Of a DNA stretch of 64,000 nt, positions 23,440-35,042 are shown piece after piece (within the stretch, counting starts at the first letter, position 1; each line of letters begins with the position of its first letter). This DNA comes from Zelopaecilomyces penicillatus (taxonomy: Eukaryota; Ascomycota; Sordariomycetes; Hypocreales; Pseudodiploosporaceae), in the NCBI GenBank assembly GCA_005765155.1, contig VCCP01000006.1, forward strand, positions 260,501-324,500. Reading direction: 5' to 3'. The notes beneath the pieces are model-generated. The model did no database searches and was not told the origin of the DNA. It was given only the letters and a program-made list of their open reading frames with translations. Made by a program: the position numbers and the translations under genes.

Positions 23440-23959
23440 TATAGAATGGGAATGTTTAGGGTTGGTTTGCTATATATAGCAAGTAAGTTGTGGGATTGTT
23501 TGGTGTTGTGCAGAGCTACGATTTATGCTGATATCAAATTATGTGTGTGTGTGTGTGTATCTACGTGGCATCACTTGCATGTAAGCGCAGAGTCGCTTCT
23601 CAGGTCATCCCTCAAATCACGTCAACTTAACGTAAATCCAACGTCAATTCATCCATCTACTAACCCATATTAGTTCAGTTTATAACTGAGTCATCACCGC
23701 TGTGGCCATTCAAACAATTCCAAGAGCGTTCCCACAAGTTTCCTCATCAGTAGTAGATTAGGCATCTATCTCGATAAGCGGGGTATTGCACGCCTGCATG
23801 TGAAAGCAGATCATGGTATCGGGAAAATACACTTCAAGATAGAATTGGCTATCTCTATCTCGCAGCATTTCTACTATTTACTATCTAATGATATTGTATC
23901 TAACCATATTTATCCGGAATACTCAAAAACTATCAGCCTCTTACATCTTATGCATCATC
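23440..23959. promoter_or_regulatory. Shared divergent promoter region with GT microsatellite
   Basis: This 520 bp stretch lies between the CGA-synthase-like gene (-) and the nucleoside hydrolase (+). It has a (GT)n run near 23542-23558 and AT-rich sequence. The arrangement would allow co-regulation, but no specific operator is evident. Confidence 0.4.
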
Positions 23960-25309
23960 ATGCACCATCCTACACACCAAGAATCCCCAAGTGTGGACAA
24001 GTCAAAGACTCCAACAACCATCCTAGAAGACGCAACTGCTTTATGGAAACCTAATACAGATCCAATTCCACTATGGCTTGATTGCGACACTGGTCATGAT
24101 GTACGAGTATCTTCGCTTTCTTACCCTTCTCTTCCTTCCCTAACCCCCCCCCCCCCCCCCCAACATATAAAAGAAATAAGATTTGTAAGCTTATATATTC
24201 TTTTCCATTGACAGGACGCCTTTGCAATTCTCGTCGCAGCACATTGTCCTGCAGTAAACCTGCTAGGCATCAGCACCGTATATGGGAATGCACCCGTCGA
24301 GCATACCACGTACAACACGCGTGCTGTCTTGAAGGCGATTCACCGCGACGATGTACCAGTTTTCGCTGGTGCTGCTAAGCCATTCTGCCGTTTGCCAATC
24401 TATGCTACAGATGTCCATGGCAAAACGGGCTTATCCGGAGCAACACACCTACCAAAACCAAGTCCATGCTCTTCTTCTTCCTCTTCCTCTTCCTCATATT
24501 CATCTACATCTACAACTGCCGTGGAAGAAGCATACCGCGCATTGAGCGCACAAGAACCCAACACTGCCTATCTCATCGCTACCGGAAGTCTCACCAACAT
24601 CGCTCTTCTCTTTGCTTTACACCCAGATCTGATAGACCACATTCGCGGCCTCTCTATCATGGGCGGCGCTGTCGGAGATGGGTTTAGCAGTGTATCAACA
24701 AAGGCTAGTCCAGGAGAAAGTGTTGTGGGGTTTGGGAACACCACAGCTTGGGCAGAGTTCAATATCTACTGTGATCCAGAGGCTGCGCAAGCTGTGTTTA
24801 GCAACACGAAGCTTGCTGAGAAAACGACGTTGATATCGTTGGACTTGACTCATCAGATGCTCGCGACGCCGGACGTTATAGAACACCTTGGATATGGGTA
24901 TGATGACCACAACAACGGTAGGGGTGAGAGCAATGGCGCAATATCGACTGTTCGCCAACTCTTTGTCGAAATTGTCGCTTCATTCGCAAAAAGCTACGCC
25001 GAGTTATTTGGTCTTCCAGGGGCTCCGTTACACGATCCGCTCGCTGTGGCGGTATGTTTCGCACCCACCATCTTCTTCCAGGATAAAGCCTGTGAAAGAT
25101 TCCAAGTAAGCGTCGTCCTCGACGGCCAGCACCCTAACACAATGAAGGAATGCTCAACAGAGTACGTATCGCAATGTGGCAGGACCATGGTTACACTGCT
25201 CCCCAAGGGATCTAAGGGTGTCCGTATACCACGGGCTCTGGATACAGCCTTCATGTGGCGGATTATAGATTTGTGTTTAAGAAATGCGGAGAATAGTTGT
25301 TCTATGTAG
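23960..25309 (+). CDS. Inosine-uridine-type nucleoside hydrolase
   Basis: Two exons, 23960-24100 and 24215-25309, give 411 residues; the 114 bp intron is phase 0 (GTACGA donor, TTGACAG acceptor). Joining the exons restores the N-terminal calcium-binding motif LDCDTGHDDAF, with the Asp-x-Asp-x-x-x-Asp-Asp pattern characteristic of the family. It is followed by LLGISTVYGNAPVEHTT and, centrally, SIMGGAVGDG and AEFNIYCDPEAA. A C-terminal HDPLAVA supplies the further metal/ribose Asp. The enzyme cleaves N-glycosidic bonds of ribonucleosides to base and ribose in salvage. A run of nine serines (24470-24496) is inserted after about residue 132 and is unusual. All key acidic residues are present, so activity is expected. 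Confidence 0.92.
24144..24161 (+). repeat. C18 homopolymer in nucleoside hydrolase intron
   Basis: Eighteen consecutive C bases lie inside the 114 bp intron, between donor and acceptor. A run this long should be prone to length change and sequencing error, and could affect splicing. Confidence 0.9.
24470..24496 (+). repeat. TCT/TCC microsatellite encoding nine serines
   Basis: Nine in-frame serine codons (TCT, TCC, TCA) form an imperfect trinucleotide/hexanucleotide repeat within the hydrolase coding region. It probably lengthens a surface loop. Confidence 0.85.
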
Positions 25310-25613
25310 ATAATATTGCTTGGTTGGGTAAGATGGACGTCAATTTATTCTGTGACTTGTTATTACATTTTGGCCGTCATGATACAACATATTGGTTGCT
25401 GAAGGAGGCGGCAGTTCCACATGTCTATAAACGCCTAAATCACTAGAGAAGAGACACGCCAAATCTATTATAGATATTCAGCTAATCTATTAACCATGCC
25501 TGTTTAACAGCCATTGCTCCTCAACCTGTAATTCACCACGAAGCAACTACTCCTTGATTGCTTGAAGAGTATACGAATGGGGCAGTCGCCACGGCTGGTC
25601 CTTCAAACTATGC
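25310..25613. other. Convergent 3' region
   Basis: About 300 bp between the stop codons of the nucleoside hydrolase (+) and the methyltransferase (-). Nothing but 3' UTR sequence is apparent. Confidence 0.45.
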
Positions 25614-26544
25614 TCACCTATCCAATACGTCAGTAAAACAACCATCAATCTGCGTGTAAGTCTCAATATTCTCACCTCGCTCGTCCGCACTCATTTGCGC
25701 TGGCACAGCCGGCCAAGGCACACTTTGATGCTCAACAAGCCCAGAAATACGAAGCCCCTCTGACAGTAATGCCTGAATGATCTCGCCTAGTCCGTGATTG
25801 AACTCTACGCTCTTTGTTGCTGTAAACTTGTGACCCCCAGTGTCCACATACGTGTCGTCGTCGTCAAGGAGTATTGGTTCAGGGCGCTCAAAGTAAGGAT
25901 ACTTGAGGACAAGCTGACTCTCATGTTGGTCATCGAGCGCCCATAGCACAGGGTGGCCTTCGCGGATAAACAGTCGCCCTCCTGGTTTCAACAACCCCGA
26001 GACGACTTTGGCCCAGTCTTTGATGCTCGGGATCCAGCACAGAGATCCTATCCCCGTAAACACGAGGTCAAAGCTACCCGGAGATAAAACTTTGAGACCA
26101 TCATACACCGAAGCTTCGACAAATTTCAGCTTTTCCCCGCCTGTTCCTTGAGTTTGCGTGGCCAGTTTCCGCGCTTCATTGAGCGATGCGTTGGAAAAGT
26201 CCAGCCCTGTGACAGAAGCAGCACCCAGCCTTCCCAAGCTGAGCGTGTCTGTGCCAATATGGCATTGCAGGTGGACACAGTTGAGCCCGGATATGTCGCC
26301 GAGCAGAGGAATATCGAATTTTACGACGTCACTGATATGCTCAGGGTTGGCGGCGAATTTGGCCACGCTGTATTCTTCGGACGTGGCATGCTGTGCGAAC
26401 CCCGCGATAGAGGGAACGTAAGCGGGGGCAACAAGAACAATATAATTATTTTAATTTTTTTTTTGAAATATAGATACTTACAAGAGGAGCTCGCTCGTCC
26501 CATCGAGCTTGATTGATCGTTTCGTAATCTACATCGGTCGACAT
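25614..26544 (-). CDS. SAM-dependent methyltransferase
   Basis: Exon 1 is 26544-26482 and exon 2 is 26390-25614, giving 279 residues. The 91 bp intron is phase 0 (GTAAGT donor, GCACAG acceptor). The N-terminus reads NQARWDERAPL and then HATSEEY, a joined sequence typical of a fungal class I methyltransferase family. Motif I is VHLQCHIGTDTLSLGRLGA, followed by VTGLDFSNASL (motif II acidic residue) and FDLVFTGIGSLCWIPSI. GGRLFIREGHPV is the post-I strand. The C-terminal part carries an extended acidic DDDDTY loop. The substrate is unknown. It ends tail-to-tail with the nucleoside hydrolase and may belong to the same small neighbourhood. Confidence 0.88.
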
Positions 26545-27813
26545 GGTGATGGGGTTTAGGGTACGTGTAAGAAGGGGGGTAGTTGGGCTGTAATGTAGAG
26601 GTTGATGCTACGTTGGCAGGAATGGTTATTTGGCAGTTGATGGGAAAAGGTTCACGGTATGACCTAAGGGCTAAATATAGCGGTATCAACACCTGAAGCA
26701 TTGGTAGACCACTATCCGGTAGGCAGGTAGTTACTTATTGGTAGGCGGGGTTCTGGTAAGCTCATTGCATCGCTATTGTTCGGTTTACACAACCGTTATT
26801 ATGAGTCATTGGCCGAAAATGAAAAATTGGCAAGTATGTCGATACATAACCAATTATAAGAAATGAGTGAAAGATGAAATGGGACTGAAGTTATAAAGCC
26901 GAGGGAATGGAATACTAGCCTCAAGTGAATTCCTGCTGGCCTGCTGGCACTACGAAGAAATGTTAAGCTGGCCGGTTTGCTGTTTCAATACGGAGTAGAC
27001 ATCTGCACGATTACTTAAACGCCCAAATCTAGATATCGCTAGCGGCCAAACCGAACTGACTCATGCCGAACTTTGGCAGCACGCTAATAAATGCTGGTGA
27101 CTTGTGGCCTAGATCTCTTTATATCGCTTCCTTCCTTTGTATTCGGCTTCCTGGCAGCGGAAAGGGCTGGGATATGAGATCCACCTGATATATAACCTTT
27201 CGATAGGATTGTCTTATTGTACATAAGCAGCAGACATTATGAGACTAAAAAATAGCATTTCTGACAAATATTCGTTGACATGAAAAGTCGTGGTCATCTA
27301 CCTCCACGATTACGGGCTTCGCAACAACAGCAGTACCAAGTGCTGCTTGTTCTGCCCCTCAGGTTCGCACTGAACTTATTGCCTTCGATAGACACATAAC
27401 AGTCTAAAAAAAAGAAACAATGTAATCATACTGCCAACGGACGTACTGATCAGATAACAAAAACGACACGAACTGTGACCTGCAGGTGTGTTTCCATGAA
27501 TGGGACCTGAATGAGTTGTGGATGATGGCTATCGAATCTCTCTGCCGTCAAAATAAAACATCTATTCAAAACTTAGGGGTCACTATTACTGCGTTTTTGT
27601 GTTTAACTGTACCAATGGCACGGCTACTAGACTCTGGGGAGGCTCATACGATGGTGCTTAAGTGTAAAGTATTTCTGTGGCAGTATTTGGCAACCATGTA
27701 TATTGAAATGATGAATAGCGTTTCTTCTTCGCTAATTGGTATATAAAAATGATGCAGTACAAAACAATGAGCCGTTAGTAAGTTTTCTAAGAAATTACAT
27801 ATTAATTAGGGCT
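26545..27813. other. Intergenic region, 1.27 kb
   Basis: AT-rich. A plus-strand frame at 27486-27746 has no recognisable domain and is not called. The first part is the methyltransferase promoter and the last part the GH47 3' UTR. Confidence 0.4.
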
Positions 27814-29676
27814 TTATCGTGGTCGTTTGAAAGGATGTGCCTCGGTGTTGAAAACATAATGATCAAGATTGATCACATCGGGCGGCGAAAACACAAGGTA
27901 GTAATACTTCAATGTCTCGGCAAACCAAAAACTCTAGAAAATCAGGGTTAGTCAACCGACGTAGTATTAGTGAAGATGAACCAAGAGGCTACTTACTTCT
28001 GTAAAGTCATCAAGATTCTTGTCTCTTGTTTCATCGTTAAAGACCTTGGTTACATCGCGTACCACCGCATGCCCATTTTTGGTTTTGGACGCGGCGGTAA
28101 CGCTCTCAAACATCTTCCAAGCAGACTCCTGATACTCTTGCAAGCCTGTCATCCGGTGAAGAAGAAAGACGCTTTCAATGGCCTCGGGACGGAGGATGTA
28201 GCGAGGGTCTTTGGCTGTCGTGAAGCCCTTGGGCAAGTGATCCTTCCATTCGGGACGCTTCTTTTTCCCCTGTTCCCACCTTTTTTCATCCCAAGGGCAT
28301 TGCGCTGCACGCCGCGGCTCACAAGGTACCATGTTGTACCTCTCTGGCATGACTCCGCTGGCGAAAGAGTGGTAGGCATAGGCACAACCTTTGGCAAGTT
28401 TTGCGCCCGTCTCCACGTGTTCAGGTCTGCCTAGTAGCTTGCCGCCGAGGGCAACGGCTCCACCGATGAAACAAGTGAGATGCTCACTTTCGGGATCCAG
28501 TGGTTTCTCGCCATTTTCGCCCACATCAACGTTTCCGGAGATGAGAATATCTTCACCACCAGGGACCATTGGCCGAAAAAAGAGATTTTTGTCGGCAGCA
28601 GCAATGAAGCGTTCGGTCATGATCTTGTACATGGGTTCAAGCCCGCCAAGAAGGGCGTACATCTTGGGTAAGTACTCGTATAGAGAGTCAGCGCTGGCAC
28701 CAAGGGTGAATTCCTTTCGACTTGTAAAGTCCATGGAGCTGAGCGAGATCCAGATAGGCCAGAGTCCTGGTATGAGTGTAGAATTTTGGCTTTTGTGAAA
28801 GTGACCCATCAGGCGTGCCACAACGTCATAGTATTTGGAGTTATTCGTGATTTGTGCTAGACGTGTCATCTCGAGTGACAAAGTTCCTGGCGAAGCTGAC
28901 ACGACCCATCCCTCAGGGTTTAAGCCAGTTCCAAGCTTCGACAGCTCAAAGTTGATGAAATCCACAGGCATAAAGTCCTCAGTATTAAAACCAGAGTAGA
29001 GAAAGTCACCAAGTTCAATGGCCTTGGCGAGCAAAACTTCGCGACCGCTGAGATCGTATGCGGCCAATAAACCCCCAAGATAGCGGATGGTGGTCTCAAA
29101 CGAGTTGACGGTTCTAGTTGAAGATTTTCCAAAATCAATTTCCGAAACAGCAGCCACTGCCTCCTCGAATTCCTCTCTCAAACCCATGATCCAAAGTGTG
29201 TCCAACGAATCCACAAGGGTAGCAGCCCAGCCAGAAAACTGGTCTCTGAAACCAGCCGTGAGTGGGGTAAAGGCATCTTTCTTCCAGGCATACTTTCGAT
29301 ACTGCTGCCAATCATCCTTGAAGATCTGCCGCACTTTGTCTCGACGGGCTTCGCGTATTTTGGCAGCAGAAGGTGACTCGGGTGCAAAAACATGCTGCAC
29401 TGGCGGCAATGCCTGGCCAGCCCCTCGAGGCAGCTCTATTGGGTTTTTGGGAGGCAGGTGTTTGAGCGGAACTTTGCTCCAGTCAAAGCTGCTCTTCTTC
29501 ATTGATCCCTTGGCATTGCGGCCATGGTTCATGAACTGCTCAAGATTGCGAAAATCTGAGCCAGGGGTGTTTGAGATGGACACAGTGGGTGATGACCGGA
29601 GGAAGAACACCACGAATGAAAAGGTGGCTACGGCCGCGAGCAGGAAACGAACGCGGAGGCGTGGGAAGACGAACAT
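27814..29676 (-). CDS. GH47 class I alpha-1,2-mannosidase
   Basis: Exon 1 is 29676-27997 and exon 2 is 27933-27814, giving 599 residues. The 63 bp intron has a GTAAGT donor, a GACTAAC branch and a TAG acceptor. Without exon 2 the frame ends early and lacks the conserved SFWFAETLKYYYLVF and the final YVFNTEAHPFKR, so the splice is well supported. One membrane anchor (about residues 9-27) follows a short basic cytosolic tail, making a type II protein. The catalytic (alpha/alpha) barrel shows DSLDTLWIMGL, RYLGGLLAAYDL, GASADSLYEYL, CFIGG, RPEAIESVFLLHRMTG and the Thr of FNTEAH that binds calcium in this family. The enzyme trims mannose from N-glycans in the ER or Golgi. Confidence 0.95.
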
Positions 29677-30476
29677 TGTAGAAAACAGACCGCAAAGGCG
29701 TTCTTCATGTCCATGAGTCAATGGGGCCGAGGAAAGCAGATGAAAAAGCGAATCTCACAGGATGGTCAAGGGGGAGGCTGATCCTTTTAAGGGTTGTGAT
29801 GAACAAAGTCTGCTTGTGATTGGTGGACAAGCTCTGTGTGATTGTAGTTTATTGTAACAGTAGGTTGACGGCTGCAGCCCTGCAGGCGCTTCAGCAATGG
29901 AGGTGGAAAAAGCGTTCTGAGAAGGCGCTGGAGCAGTATTATATTACGCGGAGCAAGAGAAGGCAAACACGTTTCATTCTAGGCCGTTTCAATTGCCATG
30001 GGATTCTTCCGCATCTGAGTTGCACGTGCTGAATAGTAATTATCACCTAGAGGGTATGAAGCAAAGGCGATTTCTGGCTGGCAACAAGTGACGTTTCAAG
30101 CCTTTGTTAGGCAGGCCAAGCCGGAACGACGCCGGCATTTAGCCTTGTTGGGTCTCTCATCCAGGGGCACGAGCTCGGCACGGGCCTGATTAAGCTATGA
30201 GAAAGCCAAAATTAGTGCCTGACATGCCCTGTAGCGGTTAGAGATGCACCAACCCCATACCCTTTCAGTGGGGAGTGGCCCCGTTTATACACGTACAGCA
30301 GCCTGTACGTAAGCACGCCCCGTAATTAGGTAAGCATGTTTTCCACCCATTTCTCACATTGCTGCCTACCTAGGTAGTAGTAAAATCAATGTTTGACTTT
30401 GACTATACCGCGACATCCACCACCCTAGGCATTTTCTGCCGCTCACCTCGAATATCTATCGTATACTCCACAGGCT
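29677..30476. other. Divergent promoter region between GH47 and G-patch genes
   Basis: 800 bp with no gene recognised. Short frames only. Confidence 0.4.
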
Positions 30477-31184
30477 ATGCAGAGATTGAGCGAAGATAGC
30501 GACGATGATATTCCCCTGCACCATAAGCGGCCTTTTGGCACTGGGCTGAAGCGCAAACGAGTGGAATTTGTTCGAGCAACCGACCCCGATGGAACCATTA
30601 CAGCGGTGGAGAAGGCTAGAAAGGCAGCTCTAGTAGGAGATCTCTACGCGAGCATTGTGCTAGCCAAGCCTTTGGAGACTGGTGCTGCGGCCTCCGCGAC
30701 AACAAACCAACCGTCGAAGCCCACTGAGCCAACGCAGCTTGACGAAGAATCAGATGCGCAGCTGCCTGTTTGCCCCGTCTGCGCACTACCAATAACCTCG
30801 TCATTGGCTCAGCACGAAGCCTCTCTTGCACATCAAGTCAGCCTTCAGCACTCACATCCGCCCTCGGCTCTAGATCGGTCGCGCATGGGCCTCCGGGCCC
30901 TGGCCTCCAAAGGATGGGATCTTGATGCGCGCCAGGGCTTGGGTCGGGATGGCGAGGGGATGCGATTCCCAATCAAGGTGGTGGCCAAAGAAGATACACT
31001 TGGAATCGGCGCAACACTACCAGAACGGCGTGTCGAGAAAGAAAAGCCCCGGATGCTGAATCCGAAAGAGCAGAAGATACAGGCGGAAAAGGACCGGATA
31101 AAGGGAGAGAGGCTTCAAGCGGAGATTTTTGGGAGAGTAGACGTGGAGAGATATCTGAGAGGAAATGGAGACGATGGGATTTGA
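30477..31184 (+). CDS. G-patch domain protein, GPANK1-like
   Basis: A single exon of 235 residues. The N-terminus is acidic (EDSDDD) then basic (GLKRKRVEF). A CPVCALPI...H...H segment near residues 97-118 looks like a C2H2-type zinc-binding unit. The G-patch runs from about residue 143, with KGWDLDARQGLGRDGEG and TLGIG. The tail is a charged coiled-coil-like region rich in K, E and R. This order (zinc-like knuckle, G-patch, basic tail) resembles the C-terminal half of GPANK1-type proteins. G-patches bind RNA or activate DEAH helicases, so a nuclear RNA-processing role is likely, by inference. Confidence 0.85.
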   Translation: MQRLSEDSDDDIPLHHKRPFGTGLKRKRVEFVRATDPDGTITAVEKARKAALVGDLYASIVLAKPLETGAAASATTNQPSKPTEPTQLDEESDAQLPVCPVCALPITSSLAQHEASLAHQVSLQHSHPPSALDRSRMGLRALASKGWDLDARQGLGRDGEGMRFPIKVVAKEDTLGIGATLPERRVEKEKPRMLNPKEQKIQAEKDRIKGERLQAEIFGRVDVERYLRGNGDDGI

Positions 31185-31846
31185 GATGATTTAGGCAGCA
31201 GACTGCCATTACCTATAATACAGATGATACCCATGGCATGAAAAGTAGCCTACTAAACTGTGGCAATAACAGAGTACAATGATACAAGAATAAAAAATCT
31301 TTGGATTTTTTTAATTTAACTTGGAGAATTACTCTAAAGGGGAATTGGTTGTGTTGATACGTGTATATTGTACCTTGGTTGTACAGTAACAGCTTATAAG
31401 CCTTTCAAAGTCAGGAGCTTGTTAGGAGATGTCACAGAGAGCGGTGTTGCAGGTTATCCCCAGTGACCTCATCGCTGGGCAAGCCAAGTACCTTCAGATA
31501 GTGTAGTGCATGCTGTAGCTGCCTCCTACTAACACACACTACCATTGTCACACGGACCAAACACCAGCAAGTTTCAAGCTCCATCCCGAATTACGCTGTC
31601 TCGCAACCCCACCATACCGACACAACTCCTGGAAGCAACTCAAGTTGCTCAACCACACTCAGCAGCTCTCACCATTCCCACCTTCCTACTGCACCTTGAA
31701 CCCGCCGATTCTGTCGCTCCGTCCATACAACGCTCTGTTTTGCTCAAGCCGCCTTGCTGTCTCTACCCATCCACCACCACAAGCGTTCGCCTGCCGACGG
31801 TCTCGTCCATCGTCATCGGACGAGGCCGCCTTGAGCACGATTCGTC
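31185..31846. other. SEC1 upstream region
   Basis: 660 bp. The half nearest the gene is C/T- and CA-rich, as is typical for a fungal promoter. No gene was seen. Confidence 0.4.
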
Positions 31847-34277
31847 ATGGGGCTGTCTATCATTCAGGAACAGTCCGATGGTAGGCATTCCGAACTCCTC
31901 CCACAAATGGAAATAAGCTGCTGACTCCGAATCTTGCAGTCATCCTGCAAGAGATCAAAAACATCACACAGGGCGACGTAAGAGCTTCCGCCCAACCCGC
32001 TCGCCCTCCTCTCCTGAAGCGCTAACACGGACCGTCGGTGCTTGAAGTGGAAATGCCTAATAGTGGATGAGAACTCCAAAAAGATCATCGACAACTCGGT
32101 CAAGGAAGATGATATTCTCAACAGCAATATTGCCAGTACGTCTCCCCGTGTTGTCTACGAACCCCCTACACCAAACGTGGTGACTGACGTAGCCGACCAC
32201 ACTATAGCTATCGAGCGTATCGAGGATCGCCGCGAACCGAACCCTGGCATGGACGCTATATATCTCCTTTCTCCCGAATCGCATATTGTCGACTGTCTTC
32301 TTGCGGATTTCGAGCGCCGGCGCTATCGAAGGGGTTTCCTTGTGTGGACAAACCTGCTTGAACCCTCGCTACGTCGACGAATTGACGAATTCCCCGGCAT
32401 TCGCCAGTTGCGCGCAAGTTCCAAGACCCTCTTTGTCGACTTTTATCCCCGAGAGTCTCATGTTATAACATTCCGAGATCCCTGGAGTTTCCCCATGCTC
32501 TACCATCCGTCATGCAATGCCTTGGTACCAAAACACATGCAGATCCTGGCCAAGAGGGTATGCGAGACCCTTTTAATTGCTTTGATTCTGTGAATGATGC
32601 TGACTTTGAGCACTGCAGATTGCTGGCGTATGTATCACCATGGGGGAGTATCCCAAAGTCAGATACTACCGGCCCAAAACGGCAACACACGACGCTGCTG
32701 TTTTGTGCACACATCTAGCTAGGTTTGTTCAGGAGGAGCTGGATGGATATGCGCAATGGGACCCAAATTTCCCTCCCCCCTCAAACAGGCCGCAGTCTAC
32801 GCTAGTCATCACGGACCGGTCAATGGATATTCTAGCTCCTTTGGTCCACGAGTTCACTTATCAGGCTATGGCACACGACCTCCTTCCCATTAAGGATGGC
32901 GACAAGACGACATACCATATTATCATTAATGAGGGAAGGTCAGATGCTGAAGAAAAGGATATGGAATTGACAGATAAGGACAGGCTTTGGGTTGACAATC
33001 GCCATCTCCACATGAAGGACACAATTGACAAACTTATGGGAGACTTTCAAAAGTTCCTCGAGCAAAACCCACACTTCACAAAAGACAACGATAAAGCAAC
33101 CAGCCTCAATGACATTCGAGACATGCTGGCTGGTTTGCCCCAATTCCAGGAAATGAAGGAGGCATATTCATTGCATTTGAGCATGGCGCAAGAGTGTATG
33201 AACATATTCCAGCACCACAAACTTTCCGACATTGCATCAGTCGAGCAAACGTTGTCCACAGGACTCGATGAAGACTTTCGGAAACCAAAAAATATTCTTG
33301 ATTCAGTCGTAAGACTTCTAGATGATGACGCCATATCGGCACCGGATCGGCTACGCCTCATTATTCTTTATATACTTTACCGCGATGGTGTCATTTTAGA
33401 GGATATCAAAATACTGTTGACCCATGCATCTTTACCACAACAGGACTGCGACTTGCTTGTCAACTTGGAGAATCTGGGCGGCCGAATCACCCGTACGCTT
33501 AAGGAGGTTAGACAGCCTCCCCTACCTCTGTTTCCCCCAGATGTGAAGAGTTTGCAGGCTAGTGAAGAGTACGGATTATCGCGGTTCGAACCTGCTTTAA
33601 AGCCGATGCTGGAGGCCGTGACAAAAGGCACCCTGGACCAAGGGGTGTTTCCCTACGTTAAACCGCCTCTTGACCCTAACGAGGACTTGTTGGCTGCTCA
33701 AGGGGGTTCTCTGCGAGCTGGGAGACCAAACTGGGCCGCAGCTGGGCGACGACCACCCGAAAACCGCCAGCGGCTCATTGTATTCATGGCAGGTGGAGCA
33801 ACATTCAGTGAAAGCCGCATCTGTTATGAAGTTGGCAAAGAACGAAACCGTGATGTTGTCCTGGTGACTTCCCACATGTTAACTCCTCAGCTGTTCGTTC
33901 GACAGGTATCCGACCTAAGCCGTGATAAAAGGCAGCTCGACCTTCCACTAGAACGACCAAAGAGAGCACCCGCCCACCTATTCGAGAGACCAGCACCACC
34001 GCCCCCTGCAAAACCATCTCCTGCTGGACAGGGAATGGGTGGTCCGCCACGACATGGTGGACCGGCCGGAGCTCAAAGAGTACCCCCAAGCGGCGGTCTA
34101 CCAAACCGGCCCGGCTCTGCAATACCACCTACGCAGGCCATGTCGAATATGAACCTGAACCCTAACCCATCTTCGAGGCCGACTACAGCAACAAATAATG
34201 CACCGCCTGCAAACCATGATGACGGGAAACACCAGAAGGAGAAGAAGCGACGGAATTTCTTGGGTATGAAGAAGTAG
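31847..34277 (+). CDS. SEC1: Sec1/Munc18-family exocytosis protein
   Basis: Five exons, 31847-31880, 31940-31977, 32048-32135, 32208-32557 and 32619-34277, give 722 residues, close to yeast Sec1. All introns are 58-72 bp with in-phase joins; the third (72 bp) is a multiple of three and reads through, but splicing restores the NIATIERIEDRR-type sequence of the family. Signatures include WKCLIVDENSKKIIDN near the N-terminus, MDAIYLLSPE, LVITDRSMDILAPL and FMAGGATFSESRICYEV in domain 3b. The C-terminal about 100 residues are Pro/Gly/Asn rich, ending in a lysine-rich tail. The protein binds the exocytic SNARE complex at the plasma membrane and promotes vesicle fusion, important at the hyphal tip. 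Confidence 0.95.
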
Positions 34278-35042
34278 GGCTCTTTGAGAGGGATTCCACC
34301 GCCGTTGGAAGAAAGCGATGGGCCCAAGCAACGACGGCAAAAGAAGAAATGAGTTGGAGCTCTAGATGGTCAATGCGGGAGGCCTTGGTAGTGCGTTTCT
34401 ATCTGCTCGTCCTCGGTCGCTATTGGTTTATGGCGAGGGTTAATATCAATTTTGGGTATCTCGCACATGTGAAGCGTGGCGTTGGGATGCCAAACTGCTA
34501 CCTTGATCATTGAGTCGTCGGATTTTGGAGGGCGTGCGTCTATGTACTGCGCCGAGTAGTTGGAAGTGTAGAGATCAAAACAATTGGTAACTAGATTCAG
34601 GAGGGTGAGAAGGATGTAGACGACGCCATGGGCATATTTGAGTCGCCGTTTCTATAAATGCTCAGAGGTCGGTCGGTAATGCAGAGCAGTCAGATCATAT
34701 GAATCGAAGCAGTCGTGTCCATGGAAATCTATTTGTCTTATAGCAACAAAGTGATACTGCTTTAGCAATCTAAATCACTGAGGCGCGTTTATGTACGAGA
34801 TTGTTGCTCAACTTATTCGCATTCAGCTGCAACATACATTTCATATTCCATTTCATTCGACTATAACATATCCTATCATATTTCCATGTCAACCCCATAT
34901 CTCGGCAGAACTATATATCCAATGAGAAAAAGTCCCATTCAACCAATAACCAAGCAACCCACTCATCTCTCATCGCTCGTCTATCTCATTTCAGTAGATA
35001 CGCCCCATTATCTATATATATATATATATGATGGTGGTAAAA
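34278..35042. other. Convergent intergenic region with TA microsatellite
   Basis: 765 bp between SEC1 (+) and EXO5 (-). A (TA)n tract of about 18 bases lies near 35011-35028. No gene was seen. Confidence 0.45.

Noticed and set aside
27486..27746. Plus-strand frame of 86 codons in the gap before GH47
   Set aside because: It has no recognisable motif and AT-rich sequence. It could be chance.
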